In this document: positions 34,457 through 42,200 of the stretch, piece by piece
Numbering within the stretch: position 1 is the first letter of the stretch
How the letters are laid out: the number at the start of each line of letters is the position of its first letter
Origin: Eubacterium sp. UBA5416
GTDB taxonomy: Bacteria > Bacillota > Clostridia > Lachnospirales > Lachnospiraceae
Assembly (NCBI GenBank): GCA_002409525.1
Contig: DHNM01000010.1
Location: forward strand, 1 to 47,149
DNA length: 47,149 nt
Direction: 5' to 3'
Position numbers and translations under genes: made by a program
Notes under the pieces: generated by a model
Databases searched by the model: none
What the model saw: the letters and a program-made list of their open reading frames with translations, nothing else
Told to the model about the DNA's origin: nothing

Positions 34457-35119
34457 ATGGGGATTATGGACAAAGTACAGGATGCAATAGAAGAGGGAAA
34501 ACCGAAAAGCGTAATAAGTGCTCTTTCAGATGCTTTAGATTCAGGCATAGATCCACAGGTGATCCTCGATGAGTCCATGCTTCCGGCCATGTGTAAAGTA
34601 GGACACGATTATCGGGATGAGGACGGAGATGTCGTCCGTATACTGGCAGCTGCCCGGGCAATGAAAAAGGGAATGAATTTTCTTGAACCTTATTTGGAAG
34701 GAAGCTACTTTGGCTGTCTTGGAAAGGTAATCTTAGGGACAGCCGGCGGGGACCTGCATGATCTCGGAAAGAATCTGGTGGCTATTATGTTTCGAAGTGT
34801 GGGCTTCGAGGTTATCGATCTCGGTGTGGATGTCTCTGCCGGACGCTTTACCAGGGCGGTCAGGGAACATCCGGATGTGAATATTGTCTGTGTTTCCTCC
34901 CTTTTGACAACTTCCATGCCGGAAATGAAACACATTGTACATGAATTAAATCAATTACATAGTCGGGAGAATTTTAAGGTTATGGTGGGCGGCGGTCCTG
35001 TCACGGAAGCATTTGCAAAGGAGATTGGTGCGGACGAATATACAGAAGATGCCGTTGACGCCGCCGATATTGCCAGGACCTTCATTGAAAACAAGCATAA
35101 ACAGATAAGTGCAGAATAA
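34457..35119 (+). CDS. Corrinoid protein 2, with a divergent cap domain
   Basis: A 220-residue paralogue of the first corrinoid protein, from the ATG at 34457 (AAGGAG 10 nt upstream; TTG 34451 and ATG 34466 are alternatives). The cobalamin motif DLHDLG is intact (D99, H101, G104), but the helical cap has changed: the usual GExF...PEM segment reads VGHDYRDEDGDVVRILAAARAM, so the acidic and PEM residues over the corrin face are lost. It may serve a different methyltransferase or a storage/regulatory role. Confidence 0.88.
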   Translation: MGIMDKVQDAIEEGKPKSVISALSDALDSGIDPQVILDESMLPAMCKVGHDYRDEDGDVVRILAAARAMKKGMNFLEPYLEGSYFGCLGKVILGTAGGDLHDLGKNLVAIMFRSVGFEVIDLGVDVSAGRFTRAVREHPDVNIVCVSSLLTTSMPEMKHIVHELNQLHSRENFKVMVGGGPVTEAFAKEIGADEYTEDAVDAADIARTFIENKHKQISAE

Positions 35120-35131
35120 TTAAGATATCGC

Positions 35132-35160
35132 TTGACTTTGAAAGAGGGGTAGGATACTAT
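35132..35160 (+). promoter_or_regulatory. Promoter of the lactate/malate dehydrogenase gene
   Basis: TTGACT (35132-35137), 17-nt spacer, TACTAT (35155-35160), 57 nt before the ATG at 35218. No terminator separates it from the preceding corrinoid gene. Confidence 0.65.
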
Positions 35161-35217
35161 TAATGTGATGGTTAAATTATTATCAAAGTATTCACTAAAA
35201 GAAAGGGGCTTAATATT

Positions 35218-36168
35218 ATGGGCAGTAAAATCACAGTTGTCGGTGCCGGAAGTGTCGGTGCTACAATAGCTTATACGCTTTCACAGGAAGATTATGTTTC
35301 TGAATTAGTTCTGATTGATATTAATAAAGATAAGGCAGACGGAGAGGCTATGGATATCGTTCAGGGAACTGCTTTTCGTGATCCGGTCTCCATTATCTCC
35401 GGAAATTACGAAGATGCGAAGGATTCCGACATCGTAATTATCACATCTGGAGTACCAAGAAGAGTCGGTCAGTCCAGAATTGAACTTGCTCAGGTAAACG
35501 TCAATATTGTAAAAAGTATTTCTAAAGAAGTCGTACCGGCTGCGCCTCATGCAAAGTATATTATTGTAGCAAATCCTGTCGATATCATGACTTACGCATT
35601 CTTAAAAGTATCCGGTCTTCCCGAAAATCAGGTATTCGGATCCGGAACTCTTCTGGACACAGCAAGACTTCGCTATATCCTATCCGATAAATTCAGCATT
35701 GCACAGAAAAACATACACGCTTATGTATTTGGTGAGCATGGCGATTCTTCATTTATTCCCTGGTCCTGCGCTAATATTTCCGGTATTCCTTTTGAACAGT
35801 ATGCAAAAGCCGCTCAGAAAATCGGAAAGGATTTTAAAGATTTTACGCATGATGAGCTGGCGAACTATGTTCATGTATCCGGCGGAGAGATTATCGGGAA
35901 AAAAGGTGCAACATTTTACGGTGTCGCCATGTCTGTTGTAAGCCTGTGTGCTATGATTACTTCGTCTGCTGATTCCATTACAACCGTGACATCCATGATG
36001 CATGGAGAATACGGTGTATCAGATATCTGCACCAGTGCTTTGACAGTTGTGGGGCCTAAAGGTGCACAGGGAAAGCTGGAAGTAGAACTTGGCAGAGATG
36101 AAATTGAAAAATTCAGAGACAGTTCTGACCGTCTGAGAGCAGTTATTAAAGAAATAGATTTGAAATAG
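35218..36168 (+). CDS. NAD-dependent lactate/malate dehydrogenase family enzyme
   Basis: A 316-residue enzyme with NAD motif GAGSVGATIA (residues 9-18), catalytic pair D147 and H174 (GEHGDSS) and substrate arginines R87 and R150. Overall similarity is to L-lactate dehydrogenase, but the specificity-loop residue that is Gln in lactate enzymes aligns with R81 (TSGVPRRVGQSR), the residue expected for malate/oxaloacetate. PEP carboxykinase, which makes or uses oxaloacetate, follows. Automatic annotation would probably call it ldh; I leave the symbol blank. AAAGGGG-type site precedes the ATG. Confidence 0.8.
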   Translation: MGSKITVVGAGSVGATIAYTLSQEDYVSELVLIDINKDKADGEAMDIVQGTAFRDPVSIISGNYEDAKDSDIVIITSGVPRRVGQSRIELAQVNVNIVKSISKEVVPAAPHAKYIIVANPVDIMTYAFLKVSGLPENQVFGSGTLLDTARLRYILSDKFSIAQKNIHAYVFGEHGDSSFIPWSCANISGIPFEQYAKAAQKIGKDFKDFTHDELANYVHVSGGEIIGKKGATFYGVAMSVVSLCAMITSSADSITTVTSMMHGEYGVSDICTSALTVVGPKGAQGKLEVELGRDEIEKFRDSSDRLRAVIKEIDLK

Positions 36169-36232
36169 TGAATGAAACCACGACTATATATGACAGCACA
36201 GTATGATTTATAACAATATTTTTCTTTTTCTA

Positions 36233-36261
36233 TTGGAAAAAGATTTAAAATAGTGTATACT
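36233..36261 (+). promoter_or_regulatory. Promoter of pckA
   Basis: TTGGAA (36233-36238), 17-nt spacer, TATACT (36256-36261). The transcript would begin near 36268 and has a leader of about 92 nt containing a strong hairpin. Confidence 0.7.
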
Positions 36262-36299
36262 ATAGCTGTATTAAGGAAAATTTGAGGCTGAGAATTCTC

Positions 36300-36330
36300 T
36301 TTTGCAAGTTTTAATAGTTAACTTGCAAAA
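36300..36330 (+). promoter_or_regulatory. Inverted repeat/hairpin in the pckA leader
   Basis: TTTTGCAAGTT (36300-36310) and AACTTGCAAAA (36320-36330) are perfect 11-bp arms with a 9-nt loop; flanking ATTCT/AGAAT extend it imperfectly. No U-tract follows, so it may be an operator or an mRNA-stability element rather than a terminator. Confidence 0.6.
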
Positions 36331-36360
36331 GAATATATTAAATACCAGGAGGTTAGTGAA

Positions 36361-37944
36361 ATGGAAACATACGGAATTGAAAAACTGGGTATTGTTAACC
36401 CAAAAGCAGTTTATCGCAATCTGACACCTGCCCAGCTTACCGAAGCTGCTGTAATCAGAGGTGAAGGTAAGTTGTCAAATACCGGAGCTCTGGTCACCAA
36501 AACCGGAAAATATACCGGCCGTTCACCGAAAGATAAATTTATTGTCGATACACCGGCTGTACATGATGACATCGCCTGGGGCAATGTCAATGTTCCGATC
36601 GAGAAACCAAAATTCGATGCGATCAAGGCAAAAGTAGTCGCATACCTTCAGAATCGGGAGATCTTCCTGTTTGACGGAATGGCCGGAGCTGATCCTGTAT
36701 GCACCAGAAAATTTCGAATTGTAAACGAACTTGCCAGTCAAAATCTATTTATTCATAATCTTTTAATTCGTCCTACAAAAGAACAGCTGGCCGACTATGG
36801 CGAACCGGATTTCACCATCATTGCCGCACCTGGTTTTAAGTGTATACCGGAAATAGACGGTGTTCATTCTGAGGCTGCAATTCTGGTTGACTATGAGCAG
36901 AAACTGGTAGTTATCTGTGGAACTCAGTATTCAGGGGAGATAAAGAAGTCCGTCTTCTCCGTTATGAACTTCCTGATGCCCAGAGAAGATGTACTGCCTA
37001 TGCATTGTTCGGCAAACATGGACCCCAGGACAAAAGAGACCGCTATTTTCTTTGGACTTTCCGGAACCGGTAAAACAACACTGTCGGCAGATCCGAATCG
37101 TAAACTGATTGGTGATGATGAGCATGGCTGGTCCGACAGAGGAATCTTCAATTTCGAAGGGGGCTGCTACGCGAAGTGTATAGACCTTACCGAAGAAAGT
37201 GAACCTGAAATCTATCATGCAATCAAATTTGGAAGCCTTGTTGAAAACGTTGTTATAGACGATAAGACACGCCAACTTGATTTTGCAGACGGCTCCCTGA
37301 CAGAGAATACAAGAGTCGGCTATCCGATCGAATATATTGATAATGCTGAGATCCCGGGTATTGGCGGAATCCCGAAGGTGGTGATTTTCCTAACTGCAGA
37401 TGCTTTTGGCGTTCTGCCTCCAATCTCAAGGTTAGACGAAAATGCCGCAATGTATCACTTCGTGACAGGATTCACTTCTAAACTTGCCGGGACAGAACGC
37501 GGGATCACAGAGCCGCAGCCTACTTTCTCGACATTGTTTGGAGAGCCCTTTATGCCGATGAATCCTTCCGTCTATGCCAATATGCTCGGTGAGAGAATTG
37601 AAAAATACAATACAAAAGTATATCTTATAAACACAGGCTGGACCGGCGGACCTTATGGTGTCGGAAACCGTATGAAGCTGAAATATACACGTGCGATGGT
37701 AACCGCAGCATTAAGCGGAGCATTCGATGATGTAAATTACAAACATGATGAGGTCTTCAATCTTGATATTCCTCAGAGCTGCCCGGAAGTTCCGGATAAG
37801 ATTATGAATCCGCGCGATACCTGGGATGATAAAGCTGCTTATGACTTACAGGCGAAGAAACTCGCAAAGATGTTCCAGGATAACTTTGCCGAGAAATATC
37901 CGAATATGCCGAAGAATATCGCAGATGCAGGACCTAAAGCATAA
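36361..37944 (+). CDS. pckA: Phosphoenolpyruvate carboxykinase (ATP)
   Basis: A 527-residue enzyme interconverting oxaloacetate + ATP and PEP + CO2 + ADP. P-loop GLSGTGKT is at residues 232-239; TGRSPKDKF (52-60) is the substrate-site signature and GDDEHGWSD and NPSVYANML are also typical. AGGAGG lies upstream of the ATG. In fermenters it often runs in the CO2-fixing direction to oxaloacetate, feeding malate and succinate; the dehydrogenase gene upstream fits that route. It has its own promoter with a structured leader and a terminator. Confidence 0.97.
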   Translation: METYGIEKLGIVNPKAVYRNLTPAQLTEAAVIRGEGKLSNTGALVTKTGKYTGRSPKDKFIVDTPAVHDDIAWGNVNVPIEKPKFDAIKAKVVAYLQNREIFLFDGMAGADPVCTRKFRIVNELASQNLFIHNLLIRPTKEQLADYGEPDFTIIAAPGFKCIPEIDGVHSEAAILVDYEQKLVVICGTQYSGEIKKSVFSVMNFLMPREDVLPMHCSANMDPRTKETAIFFGLSGTGKTTLSADPNRKLIGDDEHGWSDRGIFNFEGGCYAKCIDLTEESEPEIYHAIKFGSLVENVVIDDKTRQLDFADGSLTENTRVGYPIEYIDNAEIPGIGGIPKVVIFLTADAFGVLPPISRLDENAAMYHFVTGFTSKLAGTERGITEPQPTFSTLFGEPFMPMNPSVYANMLGERIEKYNTKVYLINTGWTGGPYGVGNRMKLKYTRAMVTAALSGAFDDVNYKHDEVFNLDIPQSCPEVPDKIMNPRDTWDDKAAYDLQAKKLAKMFQDNFAEKYPNMPKNIADAGPKA

Positions 37945-38000
37945 ACATCAAAAAATTAAAGTTTTCTAATTTTAGATACAAGAAATAAAGTGAACGATCG

Positions 38001-38038
38001 AAAGGCCGAGACGGACATCTTGGCCTTTTGATTTTTGA
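38001..38038 (+). terminator. Terminator of pckA
   Basis: AAAGGCC-GAGA pairs with TCTT-GGCCTTTT with a 6-nt loop and a G.U pair, followed by GATTTTTGAT. Confidence 0.75.
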
Positions 38039-38057
38039 TAAATAGTTCTATTTCCCC

Positions 38058-38086
38058 TTGTTTTTTTAAAGGAGTACTGTTATAAT
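38058..38086 (+). promoter_or_regulatory. Promoter of the amino-acid ABC transporter operon
   Basis: TTGTTT (38058-38063), 17-nt spacer, perfect TATAAT (38081-38086). Transcription should begin near 38093, at the edge of the ARG-box-like operator. Confidence 0.8.
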
Positions 38087-38093
38087 ATTCTCA

Positions 38094-38111
38094 TATGCAT
38101 AATTATACATA
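38094..38111 (+). promoter_or_regulatory. ARG-box-like operator (ArgR/AhrC)
   Basis: TATGCATAATTATACATA fits the ARG-box pattern TnTGnATwwwwATnCAnA at every defined position and covers about +1 to +18. A weaker half-site (TTGCAT, 38117-38122) follows with about the spacing of paired ARG boxes. The larger inverted repeat ATAATTATACAT (38099-38110)/ATGTATAATTAT (38126-38137) spans both. Suggests repression by arginine. Confidence 0.65.
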
Positions 38112-38166
38112 AAAGATTGCATATAATGTATAATTATTTTTGAAGAAAATTGAGATGGAGGATATT

Positions 38167-38982
38167 ATGAAAAATATAAAGAAAGTTACAGCATTAGCTC
38201 TCACATTGGCCGGTCTCTTATCTTTAGGGGCATGTGGAAGCAGTACGCCGGAAAATACCGTAAAAAGCATCAAAGACCTGGAATCCGGAAATAAGAAAAT
38301 CGGAGTTCAGACCGGTACGACGGGAGATACAATTTCAACGTCTGATTATGAGAAGAAAGGTCTGGCTGATGTCGAGCGCTATAACAAAGGAGCCGACGCC
38401 GTACAGTCGCTAAAGCAGGGTAAGATTGACTGTGTGATTATAGACTCGGAGCCGGCAAAAGTTTTTGTTGATAAAAATAAGGATCTGAAGGTTTTGGATG
38501 AACCATTTGCAAGTGAGGACTATGCAATTGAAATTGATAAGTCTAATTCAGATCTGAAAGAGGAAATAAATAAGGCACTCGCGGAACTGAAAGATGACGG
38601 CACACTTGATCAGATCAAGAAAAACTATGTCGGAACTGACAGTGAGATTGGCAAGACTCCATATAAATCACCTGAAGATGTCGATACTTCCAAAGGTACA
38701 CTGGTTATGGCTACAAATGCCGAGTTTCCACCATATGAGTATCATGAAAACAATGAGATAACAGGCATTGATGTGGATATGGCACAGGCTGTCGCAGATA
38801 AAATCGGCAGAAAACTGAAGGTTGAAGATATGGACTTTGATTCGGTTACCCCTGCGGTTACTTCGGGAAAGGCAGACATTGGAGTTGCCGGTATAACAGT
38901 CACTGAGGACCGGCTGAAAAATGTGGATTTCACAGACAGTTACGCAACTTCCAAGCAGGTTATTATAGTAAGGGCAGACTAA
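38167..38982 (+). CDS. Circularly permuted amino-acid ABC transporter substrate-binding lipoprotein
   Basis: A 271-residue lipoprotein from the ATG at 38167 (GGAGG 5 nt upstream). Signal peptide with lipobox LSLGAC, lipidated C23. The mature part is SBP_bac_3-like but in reversed order: residues 31-157 match the usual second half (SIKDLESGNKKIGVQTGTT ... ELKDDGTLDQIKKNYVG), then a linker 158-177, then residues 178-271 match the usual first half (TLVMATNAEFPPYEY ... VDFTDSYATSKQVIIV), where the protein ends. Both halves look intact, so this is a circular permutation at the interlobe crossover. It should deliver a polar amino acid, probably arginine given the ARG box, to the permease. Confidence 0.92.
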   Translation: MKNIKKVTALALTLAGLLSLGACGSSTPENTVKSIKDLESGNKKIGVQTGTTGDTISTSDYEKKGLADVERYNKGADAVQSLKQGKIDCVIIDSEPAKVFVDKNKDLKVLDEPFASEDYAIEIDKSNSDLKEEINKALAELKDDGTLDQIKKNYVGTDSEIGKTPYKSPEDVDTSKGTLVMATNAEFPPYEYHENNEITGIDVDMAQAVADKIGRKLKVEDMDFDSVTPAVTSGKADIGVAGITVTEDRLKNVDFTDSYATSKQVIIVRAD

Positions 38983-38995
38983 TTGGAGATAAAAT

Positions 38996-39694
38996 ATGAG
39001 CTTTAAAGAAATGTTTTACACAGACTTTATAGAAGATCAGCGCTATAAGTACCTGTTGTCGGGTCTTGGCAATACCCTTATCATTACCTTATTTGCAGTT
39101 CTGATCGGTATTGTAATTGGATTTCTGATCGCTATCATAAGGGCTTCTCATGAAAAACAGGATCATCCGGGTGTTCTTCTGAAAATCCTAAACGTTATTT
39201 CTCGGATTTATCTCACGGTAATTCGCGGGACACCCACAGTTGTACAGCTTTTGATCAGCTATTTTTTGATTTTTACATCACCAAATGCTTCAAAACTGAT
39301 GGTCGCCATTCTGACCTTCGGTATCAATTCCGGTGCTTATGTAGCTGAAGTGGTCCGTTCCGGAATTATGTCAGTCAATGAGGGCCAGATGGAGGCGGGA
39401 AGATCCCTTGGTCTCTCTTATGCGAAGACGATGCGTTTTATTATTATGCCCCAGGCATTTAAAACAGTTTTACCGGCTCTTGCCAATGAGTTTATTACTT
39501 TATTGAAAGAGACCTCTGTCTGTGGCTATATCGGAATGATGGACCTCACGAAGGGCGGAGATATCATTCGAAGCGCTACTTATGATGCGTTTTTACCCCT
39601 GATATCTGTTGCGCTTATCTACCTGGTTCTGGTTTGCGGATTAAGTGCACTTGTCGGCAAGCTTGAAAGGAGGCTGCGTACCAGTGAGCGTTAA
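38996..39694 (+). CDS. Amino-acid ABC transporter permease (HisM/ArtQ family)
   Basis: A 232-residue membrane protein with about five transmembrane segments. The EAA loop is GQMEAGRSLGLSYAKTMRFIIMPQAFKTVLPA, here in two overlapping pieces, and RGTPTVVQLL and FGINSGAYVAEVVRSGI are family signatures of polar-amino-acid permeases. It lies 13 nt after the binding protein gene and overlaps the ATPase gene by 11 nt. It would form a homodimer in the membrane. Confidence 0.94.
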   Translation: MSFKEMFYTDFIEDQRYKYLLSGLGNTLIITLFAVLIGIVIGFLIAIIRASHEKQDHPGVLLKILNVISRIYLTVIRGTPTVVQLLISYFLIFTSPNASKLMVAILTFGINSGAYVAEVVRSGIMSVNEGQMEAGRSLGLSYAKTMRFIIMPQAFKTVLPALANEFITLLKETSVCGYIGMMDLTKGGDIIRSATYDAFLPLISVALIYLVLVCGLSALVGKLERRLRTSER

Positions 39695-40427
39695 TGAAGA
39701 TGTCATGATTCAGGTCAAAGACTTGAGAAAAAAGTTTGGAAAAAATCTGGTATTGGATGGTATCACAACAAATGTTTACAAAGGGGATGTAGATGTAATC
39801 ATAGGGCCTTCGGGCTCGGGAAAGTCAACATTATTAAGATCAATGAACCTTCTGGAGAAACCTACAGGCGGGAAGATATTTTTTGAGGGTGTTGATATCA
39901 CAGATCCTCAGATCAATATTGATGAGCACCGTCAAAAGATGGGAATGGTTTTCCAGCAGTTTAATCTTTTCCCCCATATGACAGTTAAAAAAAATATAAC
40001 TCTCGCCCCCGTCCAGACGGGAAAACTGTCCCAGAAAGAGGCAGATCAGAAAGCGTTAGAACTTCTGGAGAGAGTAGGGCTTCCCGAAAAAGCGGATGCA
40101 TATCCTGAGATGCTCTCAGGAGGACAGAAACAGCGTATTGCAATTGCCCGTGCCATGGCTATGGAGCCGGCTGTCATGTTGTTTGACGAACCGACATCAG
40201 CTCTTGATCCCGAGATGGTAGGAGAGGTCTTGACAATTATGCGGGAACTTGCCGAATCGGGTATGACCATGGTAGTTGTCACCCATGAGATGAGTTTTGC
40301 ACGGGAGGTGGCAGACCGCGTCCTCTTTATAGATGACGGAAAGGTACAGGAGGAAAACAATCCCAGAGACTTTTTCGATCATCCTCAGAATCCCAGGCTT
40401 CAGGAATTTCTGTCAAAGGTTTTATAA
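39684..40427 (+). CDS. Amino-acid ABC transporter ATP-binding protein
   Basis: A 247-residue GlnQ/ArtP-type ATPase from the GTG at 39684, chosen because AGGAGG is 10 nt upstream; ATG 39705 is an alternative with poor spacing. Walker A GPSGSGKST (residues 41-49), Q-loop VFQQFNLFPHMTV, signature LSGGQKQR, Walker B VMLFDEPTSALDPE and the switch VTHEMSFA are all intact. Last gene of the three-gene transporter operon. Confidence 0.95.
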   Translation: MSVNEDVMIQVKDLRKKFGKNLVLDGITTNVYKGDVDVIIGPSGSGKSTLLRSMNLLEKPTGGKIFFEGVDITDPQINIDEHRQKMGMVFQQFNLFPHMTVKKNITLAPVQTGKLSQKEADQKALELLERVGLPEKADAYPEMLSGGQKQRIAIARAMAMEPAVMLFDEPTSALDPEMVGEVLTIMRELAESGMTMVVVTHEMSFAREVADRVLFIDDGKVQEENNPRDFFDHPQNPRLQEFLSKVL

Positions 40428-40444
40428 AAAAAGGATATAATAAG

Positions 40445-40487
40445 AGCACATACTTTGTTAATTTTATTGCAAAGTATGTGCTTATTT
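40445..40487 (+). terminator. Terminator of the amino-acid transporter operon
   Basis: AGCACATACTTTG (40445-40457) and CAAAGTATGTGCT (40470-40482) form a perfect 13-bp stem, 12-nt loop, followed by TATTTG. Confidence 0.8.
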
Positions 40488-40495
40488 GCTACAAT
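40467..40495 (+). promoter_or_regulatory. Promoter of gpmI, overlapping the preceding terminator
   Basis: TTGCAA (40467-40472), 17-nt spacer, TACAAT (40490-40495). The -35 and spacer lie inside the right arm of the terminator hairpin. Confidence 0.65.
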
Positions 40496-40562
40496 AATGA
40501 TGATAAAAGCATGAAGTGCAAAGACATGAAAGCACCTGCGAAAAATATGAGGAGATACTAGA

Positions 40563-42107
40563 ATGAGAAAGAAACCTACCGTTTTAATGATTTTAGATGG
40601 ATATGGATTAAATGATAACTGCAGTCATAATGCTGTATGTGAGGCAAGAACACCGGTAATGGATCAGCTGATGAGTCAGTGTCCGTATGTGAAAGGGCAG
40701 GCAAGCGGTCTGGCAGTCGGACTCCCTGAGGGACAGATGGGGAACTCAGAAGTCGGGCACCTGAATATGGGCGCAGGGCGTATCGTTTACCAGGAATTGA
40801 CAAGAATAACAAAGTCCATCGAAGACGGTGATTTCTTCCGGAATAAAGAGCTGCTTGCGGCTATCCGGAATGCAAAAGAACATGACAGTTCACTTCATCT
40901 GATGGGACTTCTCTCAGATGGAGGTGTTCACAGTCATAATACACACTTATATGCATTACTCGAACTGGCAAAGAGAGAGGGCCTTAAGAAAGTTTATGTC
41001 CATTGTTTTCTCGACGGACGTGATACACCGCCGGCTTCCGGTAAAGGATACATAGAGGAATTACAGACAAAGATGAAAGAAATCGGCGTGGGCGAAATCG
41101 GAGTAGTATCCGGGCGCTACTATGCCATGGACCGGGATAACCGCTGGGATCGCGTTGAACTGGCATACCGTGCACTTACCAGGGGTGAAGGTATGAAAGG
41201 TTCTGATGCGGTACAGGCAGTTACGAATTCCTATAATGACGGTAAAACGGATGAATTTGTTCCGCCGACAGTCATTGAAAAAGATAACAGACCGGTGGCC
41301 GAAATCAAAGATCATGACTCTGTCATCTTTTTTAACTTCCGTCCAGATCGGGCAAGAGAACTGACACGTGCATTCTGCGATCCGGATTTTAATGGATTTG
41401 AGAGAGAAGATCAAAGACTGGATCTGAAATATGTATGTTTTACCGATTATGATGAAACAATTCCAAACAAACTGGTCGCGTTTAAAAAAGAACTGATTTC
41501 GAATACATTTGGTGAATTTCTTGCAGCAAGTCATATGACACAGGCGCGTATTGCTGAAACCGAGAAATATGCTCACGTGACATTCTTCTTCAACGGCGGA
41601 ATTGAAGAGCCGAATATTGGTGAGAAGCGGATCCTTGTGAAATCGCCCAAGGTCGCTACTTATGATCTTCAGCCTGAGATGAGTGCATATGAGGTATGCG
41701 GTAAACTTGTGAATGCGGTGAAATCTCAGGAATATGATGTAATCATCGTAAACTTTGCGAATCCCGACATGGTAGGTCATACCGGTATTGAAAATGCCGC
41801 GATAAAAGCGATTGAGACGGTTGATGAATGTGTCGGAAAAGCGGTTGCGGCTGTGAAAGAAGCGGATGGTCAGATGTTTATCTGTGCAGATCATGGAAAC
41901 GCAGAAAAACTTGTCGACGATGAAACAGGAGAACCATTTACTGCGCATACTACAAACCCGGTTCCGTTTATCCTTGTAAATGCTGATCCTGCCTACACAT
42001 TAAAAGAAGGCGGGAAGCTGGCCGATATTGTGCCGACACTAATTGAACTGATGGGAATGGAAAAGCCGGATGAAATGACAGGCGAATCCCTATTAATCAA
42101 ACGATAA
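40563..42107 (+). CDS. gpmI: 2,3-bisphosphoglycerate-independent phosphoglycerate mutase
   Basis: A 514-residue alkaline-phosphatase-superfamily enzyme that interconverts 3- and 2-phosphoglycerate. LDGYG (residues 11-15) holds the first metal-binding Asp, the phosphorylated serine is S62 in GNSEVGHLNMGAGR, and the C-terminal metal site shows ADHGNAEK and AHTTNPVPF. Full family length (about 510). GGAGA lies before the ATG. It precedes eno, giving two consecutive glycolytic steps. Confidence 0.97.
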   Translation: MRKKPTVLMILDGYGLNDNCSHNAVCEARTPVMDQLMSQCPYVKGQASGLAVGLPEGQMGNSEVGHLNMGAGRIVYQELTRITKSIEDGDFFRNKELLAAIRNAKEHDSSLHLMGLLSDGGVHSHNTHLYALLELAKREGLKKVYVHCFLDGRDTPPASGKGYIEELQTKMKEIGVGEIGVVSGRYYAMDRDNRWDRVELAYRALTRGEGMKGSDAVQAVTNSYNDGKTDEFVPPTVIEKDNRPVAEIKDHDSVIFFNFRPDRARELTRAFCDPDFNGFEREDQRLDLKYVCFTDYDETIPNKLVAFKKELISNTFGEFLAASHMTQARIAETEKYAHVTFFFNGGIEEPNIGEKRILVKSPKVATYDLQPEMSAYEVCGKLVNAVKSQEYDVIIVNFANPDMVGHTGIENAAIKAIETVDECVGKAVAAVKEADGQMFICADHGNAEKLVDDETGEPFTAHTTNPVPFILVNADPAYTLKEGGKLADIVPTLIELMGMEKPDEMTGESLLIKR

Positions 42108-42200
42108 GCCTCAATAAAAAAAGTACTCTTTTTACTGGTATAAGCACCATAAAAATGGTAAATAATAGGGACATAACGAGTAAAACCAGGAGGTAATGTT

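Noticed and set aside
41061..41948. Long minus-strand open frame within gpmI (295 codons)
   Set aside because: It lies entirely opposite a clear gpmI coding region, has no ribosome binding site and encodes no recognisable protein.
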